The position numbers were made by a program, and so were the translations under genes. From Piliocolobus tephrosceles (lineage: Eukaryota > Chordata > Mammalia > Primates > Cercopithecidae), in NCBI RefSeq assembly GCF_002776525.5, contig NC_045434.1:193655084-193719083 (forward strand): a stretch of 64,000 bases of DNA, read 5' to 3'. This document shows positions 53,437 through 64,000 of this stretch, piece by piece (positions within the stretch are counted from its first letter, which is position 1; each line of letters starts with the position of its first letter). Below the pieces are notes generated by a model. That model did not search any database. It was given only the letters and a program-made list of their open reading frames with translations, and was not told the DNA's origin.

Positions 53437-53585
53437 CACGTAGTCTCAGCTACTGGGGAGGCTGAGGCAGGAGGATCACTTGAGCCCGGGAGTTCAAGGC
53501 AGTAGTGTGCTACGATCGCACCTGTGAATAGCCATTGCACTTCAGCCTGGGCGACACAGCTTTAGATCCCATCTCTTACAACAAC
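53437..53585 (+). repeat. Half Alu
   Basis: Right arm only. Confidence 0.88.
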
Positions 53586-53594
53586 CATAAAAAG

Positions 53595-53825
53595 GGCAGC
53601 CCAAGGAGAGGCGTGGACTTTGACACTGGACACACCTGCTGAAGCCCCAGCTCTGTCCCTAACTAATTGCCCTGATCTTGGGTGAGCTCTGACTTCTCTG
53701 AGCCTCAGTTTACTCCTCTGTGAACTGGTTATCATGATCTTTCCAGCCTCGTGAGGGTGTGGGGAATATCAAATGAGGTCATGCCTGCCACGTTCCTAGC
53801 ACTCTGCCTGGTGCGCCCATATCAT
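53595..53825 (+). repeat. MIR element
   Basis: GGGTGAGCTCTGACTTCTCT, GCCTCAGTTTACTCCTCTGT. Confidence 0.75.
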
Positions 53826-53969
53826 AGTGGCTTCTCTTCTTGCTCAAGTGAAGAAGACGGATCCAAAATGTACCTTTGAGGCTGCCCCTGGAGTCCCAGG
53901 GCCCCTGACTTCCCTGCTGGCTCTTGGTAACCTGCCATCACGGGGGTGGGACACAGAGACCTGTGTTGG

Positions 53970-54160
53970 AACTTCAGCGCTGGAAGAGGCTCTGATCCGT
54001 AACAATGAGTTCAAACCTCCCCTCCCACTTTACACATGGGGAAACTGAGGCCTGGAAAGGGGAAAACAGTTGTGCGAGGTCACACAGAAAATCAGTTCTG
54101 CTGACTTCTGGGAAACCAAGTTCCTTCTGCTTCTCCAAGCTGACCTAGGAACTAAGTCTC
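53970..54160 (-). repeat. MIR fragment
   Basis: CACATGGGGAAACTGAGGCC, TGTGCGAGGTCACACAGAAA. Confidence 0.75.
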
Positions 54161-54355
54161 AGATGAGGTTCATGGTGGCTGAGGCTAAAGGGGAAGGAGA
54201 ATCCTGTCCAAGACTTCAGAATTTCTGATAAGGCCCCAGCTCTTTGCAGATGTCTACATTCTAGGTCCCTGGGTCTAGTGATCAACCAGTGTAGGGTAGG
54301 TCCAAGAATGGAACCATCTCAACCACTATTATCATTTCACCACCACCTCCATCTC
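54161..54355. other. Short unique stretch
   Basis: Nothing recognised. Confidence 0.4.
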
Positions 54356-54359
54356 AGCA

Positions 54360-54510
54360 GCTATGTGGACTCAGTGCTCACACAACTGACACATTCTATT
54401 GAATGCTACTATGACATTTACAGAGATCATCTCATTTAATCACTCCAAAAACCCTATGAAATTGCTGCCATCCTCACTGTACAGAGGAGGAGAGTAAGCC
54501 TTGGGAGGGT
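54360..54510 (-). repeat. MIR fragment
   Basis: CAGAGATCATCTCATTTAAT, TACAGAGGAGGAGAGTAAGC. Confidence 0.7.
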
Positions 54511-54789
54511 ATACTGAATTCAATAGTGTGCCCCAAAATCCATGTCCACCAGGAACCTCAGAATGTGACACTATTTGGAAAGAGGGACTTTGCAGATGTA
54601 ATGAGTTAAGAGGAGGTCATACTAGATTAGGGTGGGTCCTTAAATGACTGGTGTCCTTACAAGAAGAGAGGGTTGGGTGGGATGGCTCATGCCTGTAATC
54701 CCAACACTTTGGAAGGCTGAGACAGGAGGATCACTTGAGTCCAGGAGTTCAAGACCAGCCTGGGCAATACGGTGAGACTCTCCATAAAA

Positions 54790-55614
54790 CAGGGGTTCCC
54801 AACCCTGGTTGTTTTTTGTTTTTGTTTTTGTTTTTGTTTTTTGAGGCGGAGTCTTGCTCTGTAGCCAGGCTGGAGTGCAGTGGCACGATCTTGGCTCACT
54901 GCAACCTCCGCCTCCCAGGTTCACGCAATTCTTCTGCCTCAGCCTCCCGAGTAGCTAGGACTACAGGTGTGTGCCACCACGCCCAACTAATTTTTATATT
55001 TTTAGTAGAGACAGCATTTCATGATGTTGACCAGGCTGGTCTCAATCTCCTGACCTCATGATCCGCCTGCCTTGGCCTCCCAAAGTGCTGGGATTACAGG
55101 TGTGAGCCACTGCACCTGGTCCCCAACCCTGTTTTATAGGAACGGGCCCGCACAGCAGGAGGCGAGCATTGGGCGAGCGAAGCTTCATCTGTATGTACAG
55201 CCACTCCCCATTGCTCACATTGCCACCTGAGCTCCGCCTCCTGTCAGATCAGCAGTGGCATGAGATTCTCATAGGAGCGGGAACCCTATTGTGAACTACA
55301 CGTGCGAGGGATCTAGGCTGCAAGCTCCTTATGAGAATCTAGTGCCTGATGATCTGTCACTGTCTCTCATCACCCCTAGGTGGGACCATCTAGTTGTAGG
55401 AAAACCAGCTCAGGAGCCCCACTGATTCTACCTTATGGTGAGTTGTATAATTATTTCATTATCTATTATGATGTAATAATAATAGAGTACACAATAAATG
55501 TAATGAGCTCAAATCATCCTGAAACTATCCCTGTCCCCTGATCCCACCCCCATCCACGGAAAACTTGTCTTCCACAAAATTGGTCCCTGATGCCAAAAAC
55601 GTTCAGGACTGCTG
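54790..55614. mobile_element. hAT (MER1/Charlie-like) non-autonomous DNA transposon inside the Alu
   Basis: Starts CAGGGGTTCCCAACCCTGG and ends with the imperfect complement near GTTCAGGACTGCTG. Flanked by 8-base duplications CCATAAAA (54782) and CTATAAAA (55615), the hAT target size. Body motifs include GCACAGCAGGAGGCGAGC and GATTCTCATAGGAGCGGGAA. Confidence 0.8.
54838..55118 (-). repeat. Alu inside the hAT element
   Basis: Full-length with a (TTTTTG)n tail; CCCAACCCTG duplicated at 54799 and about 55121. Confidence 0.94.
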
Positions 55615-55949
55615 CTATAAAAATAGCTGGGCATGGTGGCACACACCTGTGGTCCCAGCTACTTGGGATTGCTTGAGCCCAGGAAGTCATGAGCCGTGTT
55701 CAAGCCACTGCATTCCAGCCTGGGCAACAGAGAGAGGGCCTGTTTCAAACAAGGACACAAGACACAGAGACACATGTGGCCATGTGAAAACAGGAAAAAA
55801 TTAGAGTGAGGTAGCTGGAATGCCAAAGATTGCCAGCAACCACCGAAGCCAGGCCAGCAAGTGCTCTTCCATGGAGCCTTCAGAGGGAGCACAGCCCAGC
55901 CAACACCTTGATTTCAGACTTCTTGCCTCCTGAACTGTGAAACGTCTAT

Positions 55950-56250
55950 TTTTTTTTTTTTTTTTTTTTTTTTTTGAGATGGAGTCTCGCTCTGTCACCC
56001 AGGCTAGAGTGCGGTGGCACGATCTCGGCTCACTGCAGTCTCTCCTGGATTCAAGCGATTCTCCTGCCTCAGTCTCCTGAGTAGCTGGGACTACAGGCGC
56101 ACACCACCAAGCCCAGCTAATTTTTGTATTTTTAGTGGAGACGGGGTATCACCATATTGGCCAGTCTGGTCTCAAACTCCTGACCTCGTGATCTGCCCGC
56201 CTCGGCCTCCCAAAGTGCTGGGATTACGGGCATGAGCCACCGCGCCCAGC
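55950..56250 (-). repeat. Alu inside the MaLR LTR
   Basis: GAAACGTCTA / GAAATGTCTA flanks. Confidence 0.94.
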
Positions 56251-56439
56251 TGAAATGTCTAATGTTTTAAGTCGCCCAGTTTATGGCAATTTGCTATGGC
56301 AGCCCTAGAGAACTAATACGAAGGGGTTAACCATCTCACCAGCCACGGCCTAAACACAGAAGCAATATCTGTTAAAATTGCTCCACACCTCAGCTCTCAC
56401 AACAGAAGTTCTTTTTTCCATCAAGAATGAATGTTAGCC

Positions 56440-56705
56440 TAGAAGGAGAGATGGCTGGGGAGTGTTTACGAGCGCTTACTATGTGCCAGTCTCCCTCTTA
56501 AGTGGCAGCCATGTGCTCCATAACCCACTGAACCCACACAACCATCACAGGAGGTGAGCGCTGCTCTCCCCATCTTACAGGTGGGGAATGTTGAGGCTCA
56601 GAGGGATGAAGTAACTCACCCAGAGGCCCACAGCTGGGGCTGGCAAGGCCTAGGTAGGGCCTCAGGTTCCTTGGACCCCAGAACCCACACTCCTAACTAC
56701 CACCC
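56440..56705 (-). repeat. MIR element
   Basis: GAGCGCTTACTATGTGCCAG, CATCTTACAGGTGGGGAATG. Confidence 0.8.
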
Positions 56706-56724
56706 AATCTTCTCACTGCAGGTC

Positions 56725-56790
56725 AAGTTCATTCCCTTTATTTTACAAATAAGGAAACCAAGGCACATCTACAACAGTGACCACAAAGGC
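56725..56790 (-). repeat. Short MIR fragment
   Basis: TATTTTACAAATAAGGAAAC. Confidence 0.55.
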
Positions 56791-57790
56791 TCTGCCCACT
56801 GTGGGGGAACAAATAGCTTCAGTGAAGCTACTGCCAGTCAGCCGGGGTCCAGCTGGGGCTCCCTCTATTTGCAGACAAAGGGTGGTTGCCCTCCACGACT
56901 GGCAAAACAAGCCCAGCTGGGCAGTAAGAGCTGCAGGCTGCATCCCTGCCCACCACTTAACGAGAGTGGCAAGTGGCCAGAAATTAATTAGCTGTCTCAG
57001 TTTTGGCGCAGCCTGAGGAAGGAAAGTGGTTAATTATAATGAAGCCCAGAGAGCATGTCATAGGAGAAGATTAAAGGCTGCAACAGAGAAATCCAGGCTC
57101 CAAAGTTGAACATGAGCGGGGAGGCCAACCGGGTCACACTCAACAAGCAGGACAGATGCCTCGTTCAGCTCAGTTCGAGAATAACACACTCATGGCAGCC
57201 AGGGAAAAGCAGCTCCTCCCCACCACCCTGGCTCTGCTTCTGGCTTAGGGATGGCTGGACCAGGGATGGGGCAGCAGGCACAATGGGGGCCCAAGAAAGC
57301 AGACTCCCACAAGGACGTGGCATATCAGACCATGGACCTCTGGAAATAGGACATGTCCTTTGTACAAACACCTAGTGATATGCTGAGTGTTGGACCCTCT
57401 GCTGGGGCTCCAGCTATGAACAAAGGATATACTCCCTCTACCCCACACCCACTCATGGCAGGGAGAGCAGAACAGGGGAGCAATCAGATGTCTGAAATAG
57501 CGCATAGTCCCTACTCCAATGGCGGGGGACACACAGGACACTGTGGGAACACAGAGGAGGGTTACCTGTTGGCTGGAAGAGTGATGCGGAGCAATCGGAG
57601 AAGGCTTCCTGGAGGAAAGACTTTCTAAGCTGAAAAGTAAGGGCTTTCTCTGAAGGAGACAGCAGCCTAGGGTTCCTGCACATCTTACTGCCCTCTTGTC
57701 TCGTAGTTGGGGGATTGTTATTATGGATCCCAACAACTCTACAGACCAAATCTCATTAACAAAGTGCCATCTGGATATTTAAGAAGTACC
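56791..57790. other. Mostly unique intron 1 sequence
   Basis: AT-rich TTAATTATAA cluster at 57029; L2/CR1-like GGCTTCCTGGAGGAAAGAC near 57604. No exon recognised. Confidence 0.45.
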
Positions 57791-58375
57791 TGGAATGGCA
57801 CAGTGGCTCACACCTGTAATCCCAGCACTTTGGGAGGCCGAGGTGGGCAGATCACCTGAGGTCAGGAGTTTGACACCAAACTGGCCAACATGGTGAAACC
57901 CTGTCTCTACTTAAAAATACAAAAACTAGGCCAGGCGCAGCGGCTCAAGCCTGTAATCCCAGCACTTTGGGAGGCCGAGATGGGTGGATCACGAGGTCAG
58001 GAGATTGAGACCATCCTGGTTAACACAGTGAAACCCCGTCTCTACTAAAAAAATACAAAAAACTAGCTGGGCGAGGTGGTGGGCGCCTGTAGTCCCAGCT
58101 ACTCAGGAGGCTGAGGCAGGAGAATGGTGTGAACCCAGGAGGCGGAGCTTGCAGTGAGCTGAGATCCGGCCACTGCACTCCAGCCTGGGTGACAGAGCCA
58201 GACTCCGTCTCAAAAAAAAAAAAAAAATACAAAAATTAGCCAGGCATGGTGGAGTGCGCCTGTAACCCCAGTTACTCTGGAGGCTAAGGCAGAAGAATCG
58301 CTTGAACCCAGGAGGCAGAAGTTGCAGTGAGCCGAGATCACACCACTGCACTCCAGCCTGGGTGACAAAAAATCA
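57791..58375 (+). repeat. Nested Alu pair
   Basis: Older Alu 57791-57928 and 58228-58375 split by a monkey-type AluY (57930-58227, CTCAAGCCTG and GATCCGGCC). Confidence 0.93.
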
Positions 58376-58424
58376 GAACACTGGTTTGTGACCACCTACT
58401 TTTATGTGTGTCTTCCTTCTCTCT

Positions 58425-58618
58425 AGGTGACAGGCACTGGATGAAGGCACTGTGATTTATAAAATTGCATTTAATCCTGATAACCAACTGCAGTAAGCAC
58501 TACCACGGCATTTGGTAGATGAGGGGACTGGGGATCAGAGAGTCAGAGAAACTTGCCCAGTGAAACACAGCTGACAGGTTGTAGCACAAGGACTCAAGCC
58601 CAGGTCTGTCTGACCCCG
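58425..58618 (-). repeat. MIR element
   Basis: GCATTTAATCCTGATAACCA, GATGAGGGGACTGGGGATCA. Confidence 0.75.
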
Positions 58619-58620
58619 TG

Positions 58621-58970
58621 ATGGTTAGTCTGATGTGTTGACTTGGCTAGACTATAGTACCTGGCTATTTTATCAGACACTAATCAAGCCGTTGCTGTGA
58701 AAGGATTTTGTAGCTGTGGTTAGCATCTGCAGTCAGCTGACTTTAAGGAGATTATCCTTGATCATCTGGGTTGGCCTTTTCCAATCAGTTCAAAGGCCTT
58801 ATGAACAAAACAGATTTCCCAGAAGAAACTCTACCTGTAGCATCAGCTCCTGCCTGAGTTTTCCACCTACCACTTTCAGACTTGCCCAGCCAGACCCCAC
58901 AACAGTATAAGCCAACTCCTCGAAATATATCCTACTGGTGCTTTTTCTCTGATAGGATCATGCCTGATAC
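58621..58970 (+). repeat. LTR-like element, family unassigned
   Basis: Begins TGATGGTTAGTCTGATGTGT and ends GATACA, the TG...CA form of an LTR; CCAATCAGTTCAAAGGCCTT inside. Ancient, non-coding. Confidence 0.5.
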
Positions 58971-59049
58971 AGACCCAAAGCCCACACTCTAGGCCAAGGC
59001 TGGTGCCAGGGAGCCACGCAGTCTCCCGAGCTGGAAAAGGGCAGTGACA

Positions 59050-59230
59050 CCCACCACCACATCGAGTGCTCTGCTGTCAAACACTTACTAACCACGTGCC
59101 CTTGGGCAAAAGTCTTTCATCCTTGAGCCTCAGCTTCTTCACCTGTAAAATGGGCACATTACATTGTTCCTACCTCATAGAAGTGCTAAGACTCGGTGAG
59201 ATTTTTGCATGTAAGGTCTCCTGTAGAGAG
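59050..59230 (+). repeat. MIR fragment
   Basis: CGTGCCCTTGGGCAAAAGTC, CACCTGTAAAATGGGCACAT. Confidence 0.8.
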
Positions 59231-59680
59231 CCTTCTAATCTTGTCAAACACAGGCTCGTTTTTGCCACAGTTGTAATTTCTCGGTTCTTCATGATTTTGA
59301 GTCCTCACCATCTGCCAAGTTAATGTTTCAGTTCCACAATTCCATGTAAATAATGTCCACAAGTTTATTATTCTTAGTGACAGTGGTGTAGATGTTACAG
59401 TTTCCCTAACCTGTCCCCACCCAGCTCCCCAACAAAGATGTACCCTTTGAGGACAATGGGCTAGGGAGCCCCCATGCAGAGCGCCACACACATTCTCTCA
59501 CTGGAATCACACCCACCCCAGGAAGGGTCTCAGTATATTCCCATTTTGTTCACAGAAGAAACTGTGACCCAAAAGATGAGAGGCGCTCATCCAGGAGTGC
59601 AGAATGAACAGAACTGAGATCCAAAGCCAGGCATTCCAAAAAGCCCAGGCAGACTCCAGGCCTTTGGCTATGCTGTATGC
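59231..59680. other. Unique sequence with a MIR-like tail
   Basis: Reverse-orientation MIR-like fragment at 59525-59640 (AGAAGAAACTGTGACCC). Rest not recognised. Confidence 0.45.
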
Positions 59681-59681
59681 T

Positions 59682-59983
59682 ACTTTTTTTTTTTTTTTTT
59701 TTTGAGACAGAGTCTCACTCTGCCATCCAGGCTAGAGTACAGTGGCGCAATCACAGCTCACTGCAGCCTCCACCTCCCGGGCTCAAACAATCCTCCCACC
59801 TCAGCCTCCCATGTAGTTGGGACTACAGGCGTGGGCCACCATTCCTGGCTAATTTTGTATTTCTTGTGGAGATGGGGTCTCCCTATGCTGCCCAGGTTGG
59901 TCTTGAACTCTTGGGCTCAAGCGATTCTCCCACCTTGGCCTCCCAAAGTGCTTGATTACAGGCAGGAGCCACTGAGTCTGGCC
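59682..59983 (-). repeat. Alu
   Basis: Full-length. Confidence 0.94.
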
Positions 59984-60224
59984 TTTACTTCTTACACCAT
60001 CTCTCTGCCTGGCACCCAAAAAAGCTTCACTTTCCTTTTGTTTATTAACAATGGATTATTTTTAAAATTATTTTAATGACATTACAAATAAGTCTGCTCT
60101 GCTCCACAGCCTCTCCTAATCCCTGGCTATATGAAAAAGTCATTTTTCCACAGTGGAAATCAGAGGGTATCATAGGTTTAGCTTTCTTCGTGGACATTGC
60201 TTCATGGACACTTTGTACATCTGA

Positions 60225-60450
60225 GCTCTGAGAGTCAAGGGGCTTCAGTTCAAAGGCTGGCTCTGCCACTTCCTAACTGTGGCCCTGGGCAAGTGAATTA
60301 TCATCTCTGAGCCCCAGTTTTCTCATCTGTCAAATGGAGAGAAACATGGTACCAACCTGACAGAGTTGGCTGAATTAAATGAGATAACTTCTGTGCAATG
60401 CTTCACACAGAGCTTGGCACAAAGCTGGCCACCTTGTCAGCATCCAAGAA
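60225..60450 (+). repeat. MIR element
   Basis: GTGGCCCTGGGCAAGTGAAT, CTCATCTGTCAAATGGAGAG. Confidence 0.82.
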
Positions 60451-60690
60451 AGGTCAGCCAGGCATGGTGGCTCGTGCCTGTTAATCCCAGTACTTTAGGA
60501 GGCCAAGGTAAGAGGATCACTTGAGCCCAGGAGTTGAAGACCAGCCTGGGCAACATAGTGAGACCCCATCTCTACAAATAAAAAAATTAACCAGGCATGG
60601 TGGTGCCTGTGGTCCCAGCTACTCAGGAGGCTAAGGTGGGAGGGTCCCTTGGGCCTAGGCAGTTGAGGCTGCAGTGAGCCATGATCACTG
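60451..60690 (+). repeat. Alu, 3' truncated
   Basis: Stops after GCAGTGAGCCATGATCACTG. Confidence 0.9.
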
Positions 60691-60774
60691 AAAGAAAGAA
60701 AAAAGTCAGCAGTTCTATTTTTGGTGTTAACTCCAACTGAGTCAGTGTGCTATGCTTTGCTGTTGAGCCCTCCT

Positions 60775-61387
60775 TTTTTTTTTTTTTTTTTTTGAGATGG
60801 AGTCTCACTCTGTCATCCAGGCTGGGGTGCAGTGGCGCGATCTCAGCTCACTGCAACTTCCACCTCCCGAGTTCAAGCGATTCTCCTGCTTCAGCCTCCT
60901 GAGTAGCTGAAACTACAGGCGCATGCCACCGTGCCCAGCTAATTTTTGTATTTTAAAAGAGATGGGGGGCCGGGCGCGGTGGCTCAAGCCTGTAATCCCA
61001 GCACTTTGGGAGGCCGAGACGGGCGGATCACGAGGTCAGGAGATCGAGACCATCCTGGCTAACACGGTGAAACCCCGTCTCTACTAAAAAAAAAAATACA
61101 AAAAACTAGCCAGGCGACATGGCGGGCACCTGTAGTCCCAGCTACTCGGGAGGCTGAGGCAGGAGAATGGCGTGAACCCGGGAGGCGGAGCTTGCAGTGA
61201 GCTGAGATCCGGCCACTGCATTCCAGCCTGGGCGGCAGAGCGAGACTCCGTCTCAAAAAAAAAAAAAAAAAAAGAGATGGAGTTTCACCATGCTGGCCAG
61301 GATGGTCTCCATCTCCTGACCTCGTGATCCACCCACCTTGACCTCCCAAAGTGCTGGGATTACAGGCATGAGCCACTGTACCCAGCC
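60775..61387 (-). repeat. Nested Alu pair, opposite orientations
   Basis: Outer minus-strand Alu 60775-60966 and 61275-61387. Inner monkey-type AluY 60968-61274 on the plus strand, flanked by AAAAGAGATGG. Confidence 0.94.
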
Positions 61388-61645
61388 AAGCCCTCTCTTA
61401 TATGGGACGACAAGGCCTAGGTAGGTGGAAGGAGTGTCTTGTGGCTAACCTGCCCCTCCCAGCAGGACAGCTCCATTCGCTCCCCTCAGGGAGGAATGGA
61501 AAATCACTAGACGCGGGGTATTTCCCAGCACTGTGGGAGGATGAGTTTTTGTAACCAAGGGAAACAGATTATCTCCATCTGTCCTGCAGGGGCATCTGGT
61601 GGGGACAGCATCTGGTGGGGCCAGGAGAAGCAGCATCTCCGCTCT
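61388..61645. other. Unique intron 1 sequence
   Basis: GCATCTGGTGGGG occurs twice (61591, 61609), a small tandem repeat. Confidence 0.45.
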
Positions 61646-61689
61646 GGCTTAATTCCTGCCCCTGGTTTCCAGGTGCTGGGCAATGATCC

Positions 61690-61862
61690 AAAAGGCTTCA
61701 TTATCACCAATGGCTTCCTGCTGTGGGCCAGGCCCTGCGCTCAAGCCATACAGCATCATCCCCCTTAACCTTTGCCCTTGCTGTTCCCTCTGCCTAAAAC
61801 ACTCTTCCTCCAAGCAACAGTCCTCTGCTCATTTGTCTCCTCTTCTTTGACCTCTCCATATA
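61690..61862 (+). repeat. L2 fragment
   Basis: CCTTGCTGTTCCCTCTGCCT, CTCATTTGTCTCCTCTTCTT; host of the Tigger insertion. Confidence 0.65.
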
Positions 61863-62089
61863 CAGGTATGCCTTGTTTAAAGCACTTTGTAGATATTGTG
61901 TTTTTAGAAATTGAAGGTTTGTGGCAACCCTGCTACAAGCAAGTCTGTCGGCACCATTTTTCCAACAGCAAAGTGCTTACTTTATATCTGTGTCATATTT
62001 CGGTAATTCTTGCAACATTTCAAACTTTTCATAATTATATCTCTTGTGGTTATCTGTGACCAGTGTTTTGTTGTTGTTGTCGTTTTGTT

Positions 62090-62379
62090 TTTGTCTGTGT
62101 CCTCACTCTGTTGCCCAGGCTGGAGTACAGTGGCACCATCACAGCCCACTGCAGCCTCGACCTCCCAGGCTCAAGCAATCCTTCCACCTCAGCCTCCCAA
62201 GTAGCTGGGATTACAGGCATGTCCCACCACACCTTGCTTTTTTTTTTTTTTTTTTCATTTTATAGAGATGGAGTCTCATTATGTTGCCAGGGCTGGTCTC
62301 GAACTCCTGAGCTAGAGCGATTCTCTCACCTCAGCCTCCCAAAGTGCTGGGATTACAGGCATGACCACTGTGCCTGGCC
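62090..62379 (-). repeat. Alu inside Tigger1
   Basis: Tail evolved to TTGTTGTTG. Confidence 0.93.
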
Positions 62380-62610
62380 ATCAGTGATCTTGGATGCTAC
62401 CATTGTAATTGTTTTGGAGTGCCACAAACCACATACCTATAAGAGGATGAACTTAATTGATAAATGTGTATGTTCTGACCGCTCCATTGACCAGCTGTTG
62501 CCCCATCTCTCTCCCTCCCCTCAGGCCTCTCTATTCCCTAAGACACAACAGCATTGCAATTAGGCCAATTAATAAATCTACAATGGCCTTTAAGTGTTCA
62601 AGTGAAAGAA

Positions 62611-62900
62611 AGGGCCAGGTGCAGTGGCTCACACCCTATAATCACAGCACTTTGGGAGGCTGAGCTGAAAGGATTGCTTGAGCTCACGAGTTCAAGACCA
62701 GCCTGGGAAAAAAGTGAGTTCCCATCTCTACAAAAAATTTAAAAATTAGCTGAGTATGGTGGTGCACACCTGTGGTCCCAGCTACTTGGGAGGCTGAGGA
62801 AACAGGATCACTTGAACCCAGCCAGTAGAAGCTGCAGTGATGCATGATTGCACCACTGCACTCCGGCCTGGGTGACAGAGCGAGACCCTGTCTCAAAAGA
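62611..62900 (+). repeat. Alu inside Tigger1
   Basis: GTGAAAGAAAGG / AATGAAAGGG flanks. Confidence 0.93.
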
Positions 62901-62954
62901 TAAAAAGAAAATGAAAGGGTCACATGTCTTGCACTTTAGATCAAAATCTAGAAG

Positions 62955-63270
62955 GCCGGGCACAGTGGCTCATGCCTGTAATCCCAACACTTTGGGAGGC
63001 TGAGGCGGGTGGATCACCTGAGGTCGGGAGTTCGAGACCAGCCTGGCCAACCTGGTGAAACCCTGTCTCTACTAAAAATACAAAAAATTAGCTGGTGTGG
63101 TGGCGGGCACCTGTAATCCCAGCTACTCAGGAGGCTGAGGCAGAAGAATCACTTGAATCTGGGAGGTGGAGGTTGTGGTGAGCCAAGATCGCACCGTTGC
63201 ACTCTAGCCTGGGCAACAGAGCAAGACTCTGTCTTAAAAAAAAAAAAAAAAGAAAGAAAGAAAGAAAAAG
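62955..63270 (+). repeat. Alu inside Tigger1
   Basis: Full-length with a GAAA-type tail. Confidence 0.94.
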
Positions 63271-63654
63271 AAAACAAAATACACTTAACTGCTGATATGG
63301 AGAAGGTTTGAGTGGTCTGGATAGAAGATCAAGCCAGCCACAACGTTCCCTTAAGCCAAAGCCTAATCCAGAGTAAGGCCCTAATTCTCTTTAATTCTAG
63401 GAAGGCTGAGAGAGGTGAGGAAACTGTTGAAGAAAAGTTTGAAGGTGGCAGAGGCTGGTCCATGAAGCTTTAAAGATCACTGATGAAGGCAGCTACACTA
63501 AACAGATTCTCAAGGGGACAAAACAGCCTTCTATTGGAATAAGGTATCATCTAGGACTCTCATTCCTAGAGAGAAGTCAGTGCCTGGTTACAAAGCTTCA
63601 AAGCTTCAAGGAGAGACTGATGCTCCCTCTCTCTCCTTTTTCTTTCTTTTCTTT

Positions 63655-63948
63655 TCTTTTTTTTTGAGACAGAGTCTGACTCTGTTACCCAGGGTGGAGT
63701 GCAGTGGCACCATCTCGGCTCACTGCAACCTCTGCCTCCTGGGCTCAAGCGATTCTCCTGCCTCAGCCTCCCAAGTAGCTGGGACTACAGGTGCGCACCA
63801 CCACACCCAGCTAATTTTTGTATTTTTAGTATAGACAGAGTTTCACTATGTTGGTCAGGCTGGTCTTGAACTCCTGACCTCAGGTGATCCACCTGCCTCG
63901 GCCTCCCAAAGTGTGCTAGGATTACAGGTGTGAACCACTGCGCCTGGC
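63655..63948 (-). repeat. Alu
   Basis: CTTTTCTTTTC tail on the left. Confidence 0.94.
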
Positions 63949-63949
63949 T

Positions 63950-64000
63950 TTGTTTTTGTTTTTTTTTTTTTAAGAGACCAGGTTTCACTCTGTCACTCAG
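63950..64000 (-). repeat. Alu, cut by the window end
   Basis: Only the T tract and first 30 bases of the right arm are visible. Confidence 0.85.

Larger units (their letters stand above)
54669..55760 (+). repeat. Old Alu split by a DNA transposon
   Basis: Left piece 54669-54789, right piece 55615-55760. The break falls at the CTCCATAAAA / CTATAAAAATAGCTGGG junction. Confidence 0.85.
54513..56322 (+). repeat. MaLR (MLT1-like) LTR, outermost of a four-layer nest
   Basis: LTR pieces 54513-54668, 55760-55948 and 56251-56322, from ACTGAATTCAATAGTGTGCC to GCAGCCCTAGAGAACTAATA. Ancient retroviral LTR with no coding part. Host to two separate Alu insertions. Confidence 0.8.
61863..63650 (+). mobile_element. 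Tigger1 DNA transposon (pogo/Tc1-mariner), 5' portion, split by Alus
   Basis: CAGGTATGCC terminus after a TA target (61861-61862), then TTTGTGGCAACCCTGCTAC, TGGCACCATTTTTCC-like sequence and, after Alus, AACGTTCCCTTAAGCCAAAG and AAGTTTGAAGGTGGCAGAGG. Pieces 61863-62089, 62380-62610, 62905-62954 and 63271-63650. Transposase reading frame is broken. Confidence 0.85.
32832..64000 (-). other. OPRD1: OPRD1 intron 1 (3' part; runs past the window end)
   Basis: Everything above the exon 2 acceptor is inferred to be intron 1, because the gene reads toward lower coordinates and no exon 1 coding sequence is present. I looked for the N-terminal and TM1 coding region and for a CpG-rich promoter and found neither up to 64000. 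The human intron is tens of kilobases long, consistent with this. The content is almost wholly interspersed repeats, listed separately. Confidence 0.9.

Noticed and set aside
33966..64000. Search for OPRD1 exon 1 (N-terminus and TM1) on the minus strand
   Set aside because: No matching coding segment or CpG-rich promoter is present, so exon 1 must lie beyond the window.

Overview
This window is primate nuclear DNA, most probably from an Old World monkey such as a macaque or baboon. It is saturated with Alu elements (about 80 copies or fragments), old L2 and MIR fragments, two L1 3' ends, MaLR-type LTRs and DNA transposons. About ten young Alus carry cercopithecoid-type AluY features: 'GGCTCAAGCCTG' near the start and 'GAGATCCGGCC' or close forms in the right arm. 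Four runs of N (400, 100, 10 and 10 bases) are assembly gaps, all inside Alu tails or GAAA tracts.

The only protein-coding exons I can support belong to OPRD1, the delta opioid receptor, on the minus strand. Exon 2 is at 32482-32831 and the last coding exon is at 28507-29048. They encode residues 77 to 372, from the start of the first intracellular loop to the C-terminus. Exon 1 (N-terminus and TM1) is not in the window and should lie beyond 64000, so 32832-64000 is all intron 1. The 3' UTR appears to run about 8 kb, to an AATAAA signal at 20610-20615.

At the low-coordinate end, a CpG-rich block (about 2390-3260) has a minus-strand CCAAT box, GC boxes and a consensus splice donor at 2978/2977. 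Order, orientation and distance match EPB41 (erythrocyte protein 4.1), the gene that follows OPRD1 on human 1p35. I interpret this block as the EPB41 promoter and first non-coding exon. Two clusters of erythroid-type motifs lie upstream of it: GATA, NF-E2/MARE and E-box at 5015-5092, and GATA, GC/CACCC and E-box at 6050-6236.

Layout: 1-2977, start of EPB41 intron 1; 2978-3340, EPB41 first exon and promoter; 3340-20590, intergenic, with possible enhancers, two Alu clusters and an antisense L1; 20590-28506, OPRD1 3' UTR; 28507-32831, OPRD1 exons 3 and 2 with intron 2; 32832-64000, OPRD1 intron 1. Intron 1 holds nested Alus, a sense-strand L1 3' end, several LTRs, an hAT (MER1-like) element inside an Alu, and a Tigger1 transposon. 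I saw no tRNA, rRNA, CRISPR array or complete viral gene. Repeat boundaries were read by eye and are good to about 5-20 bases.
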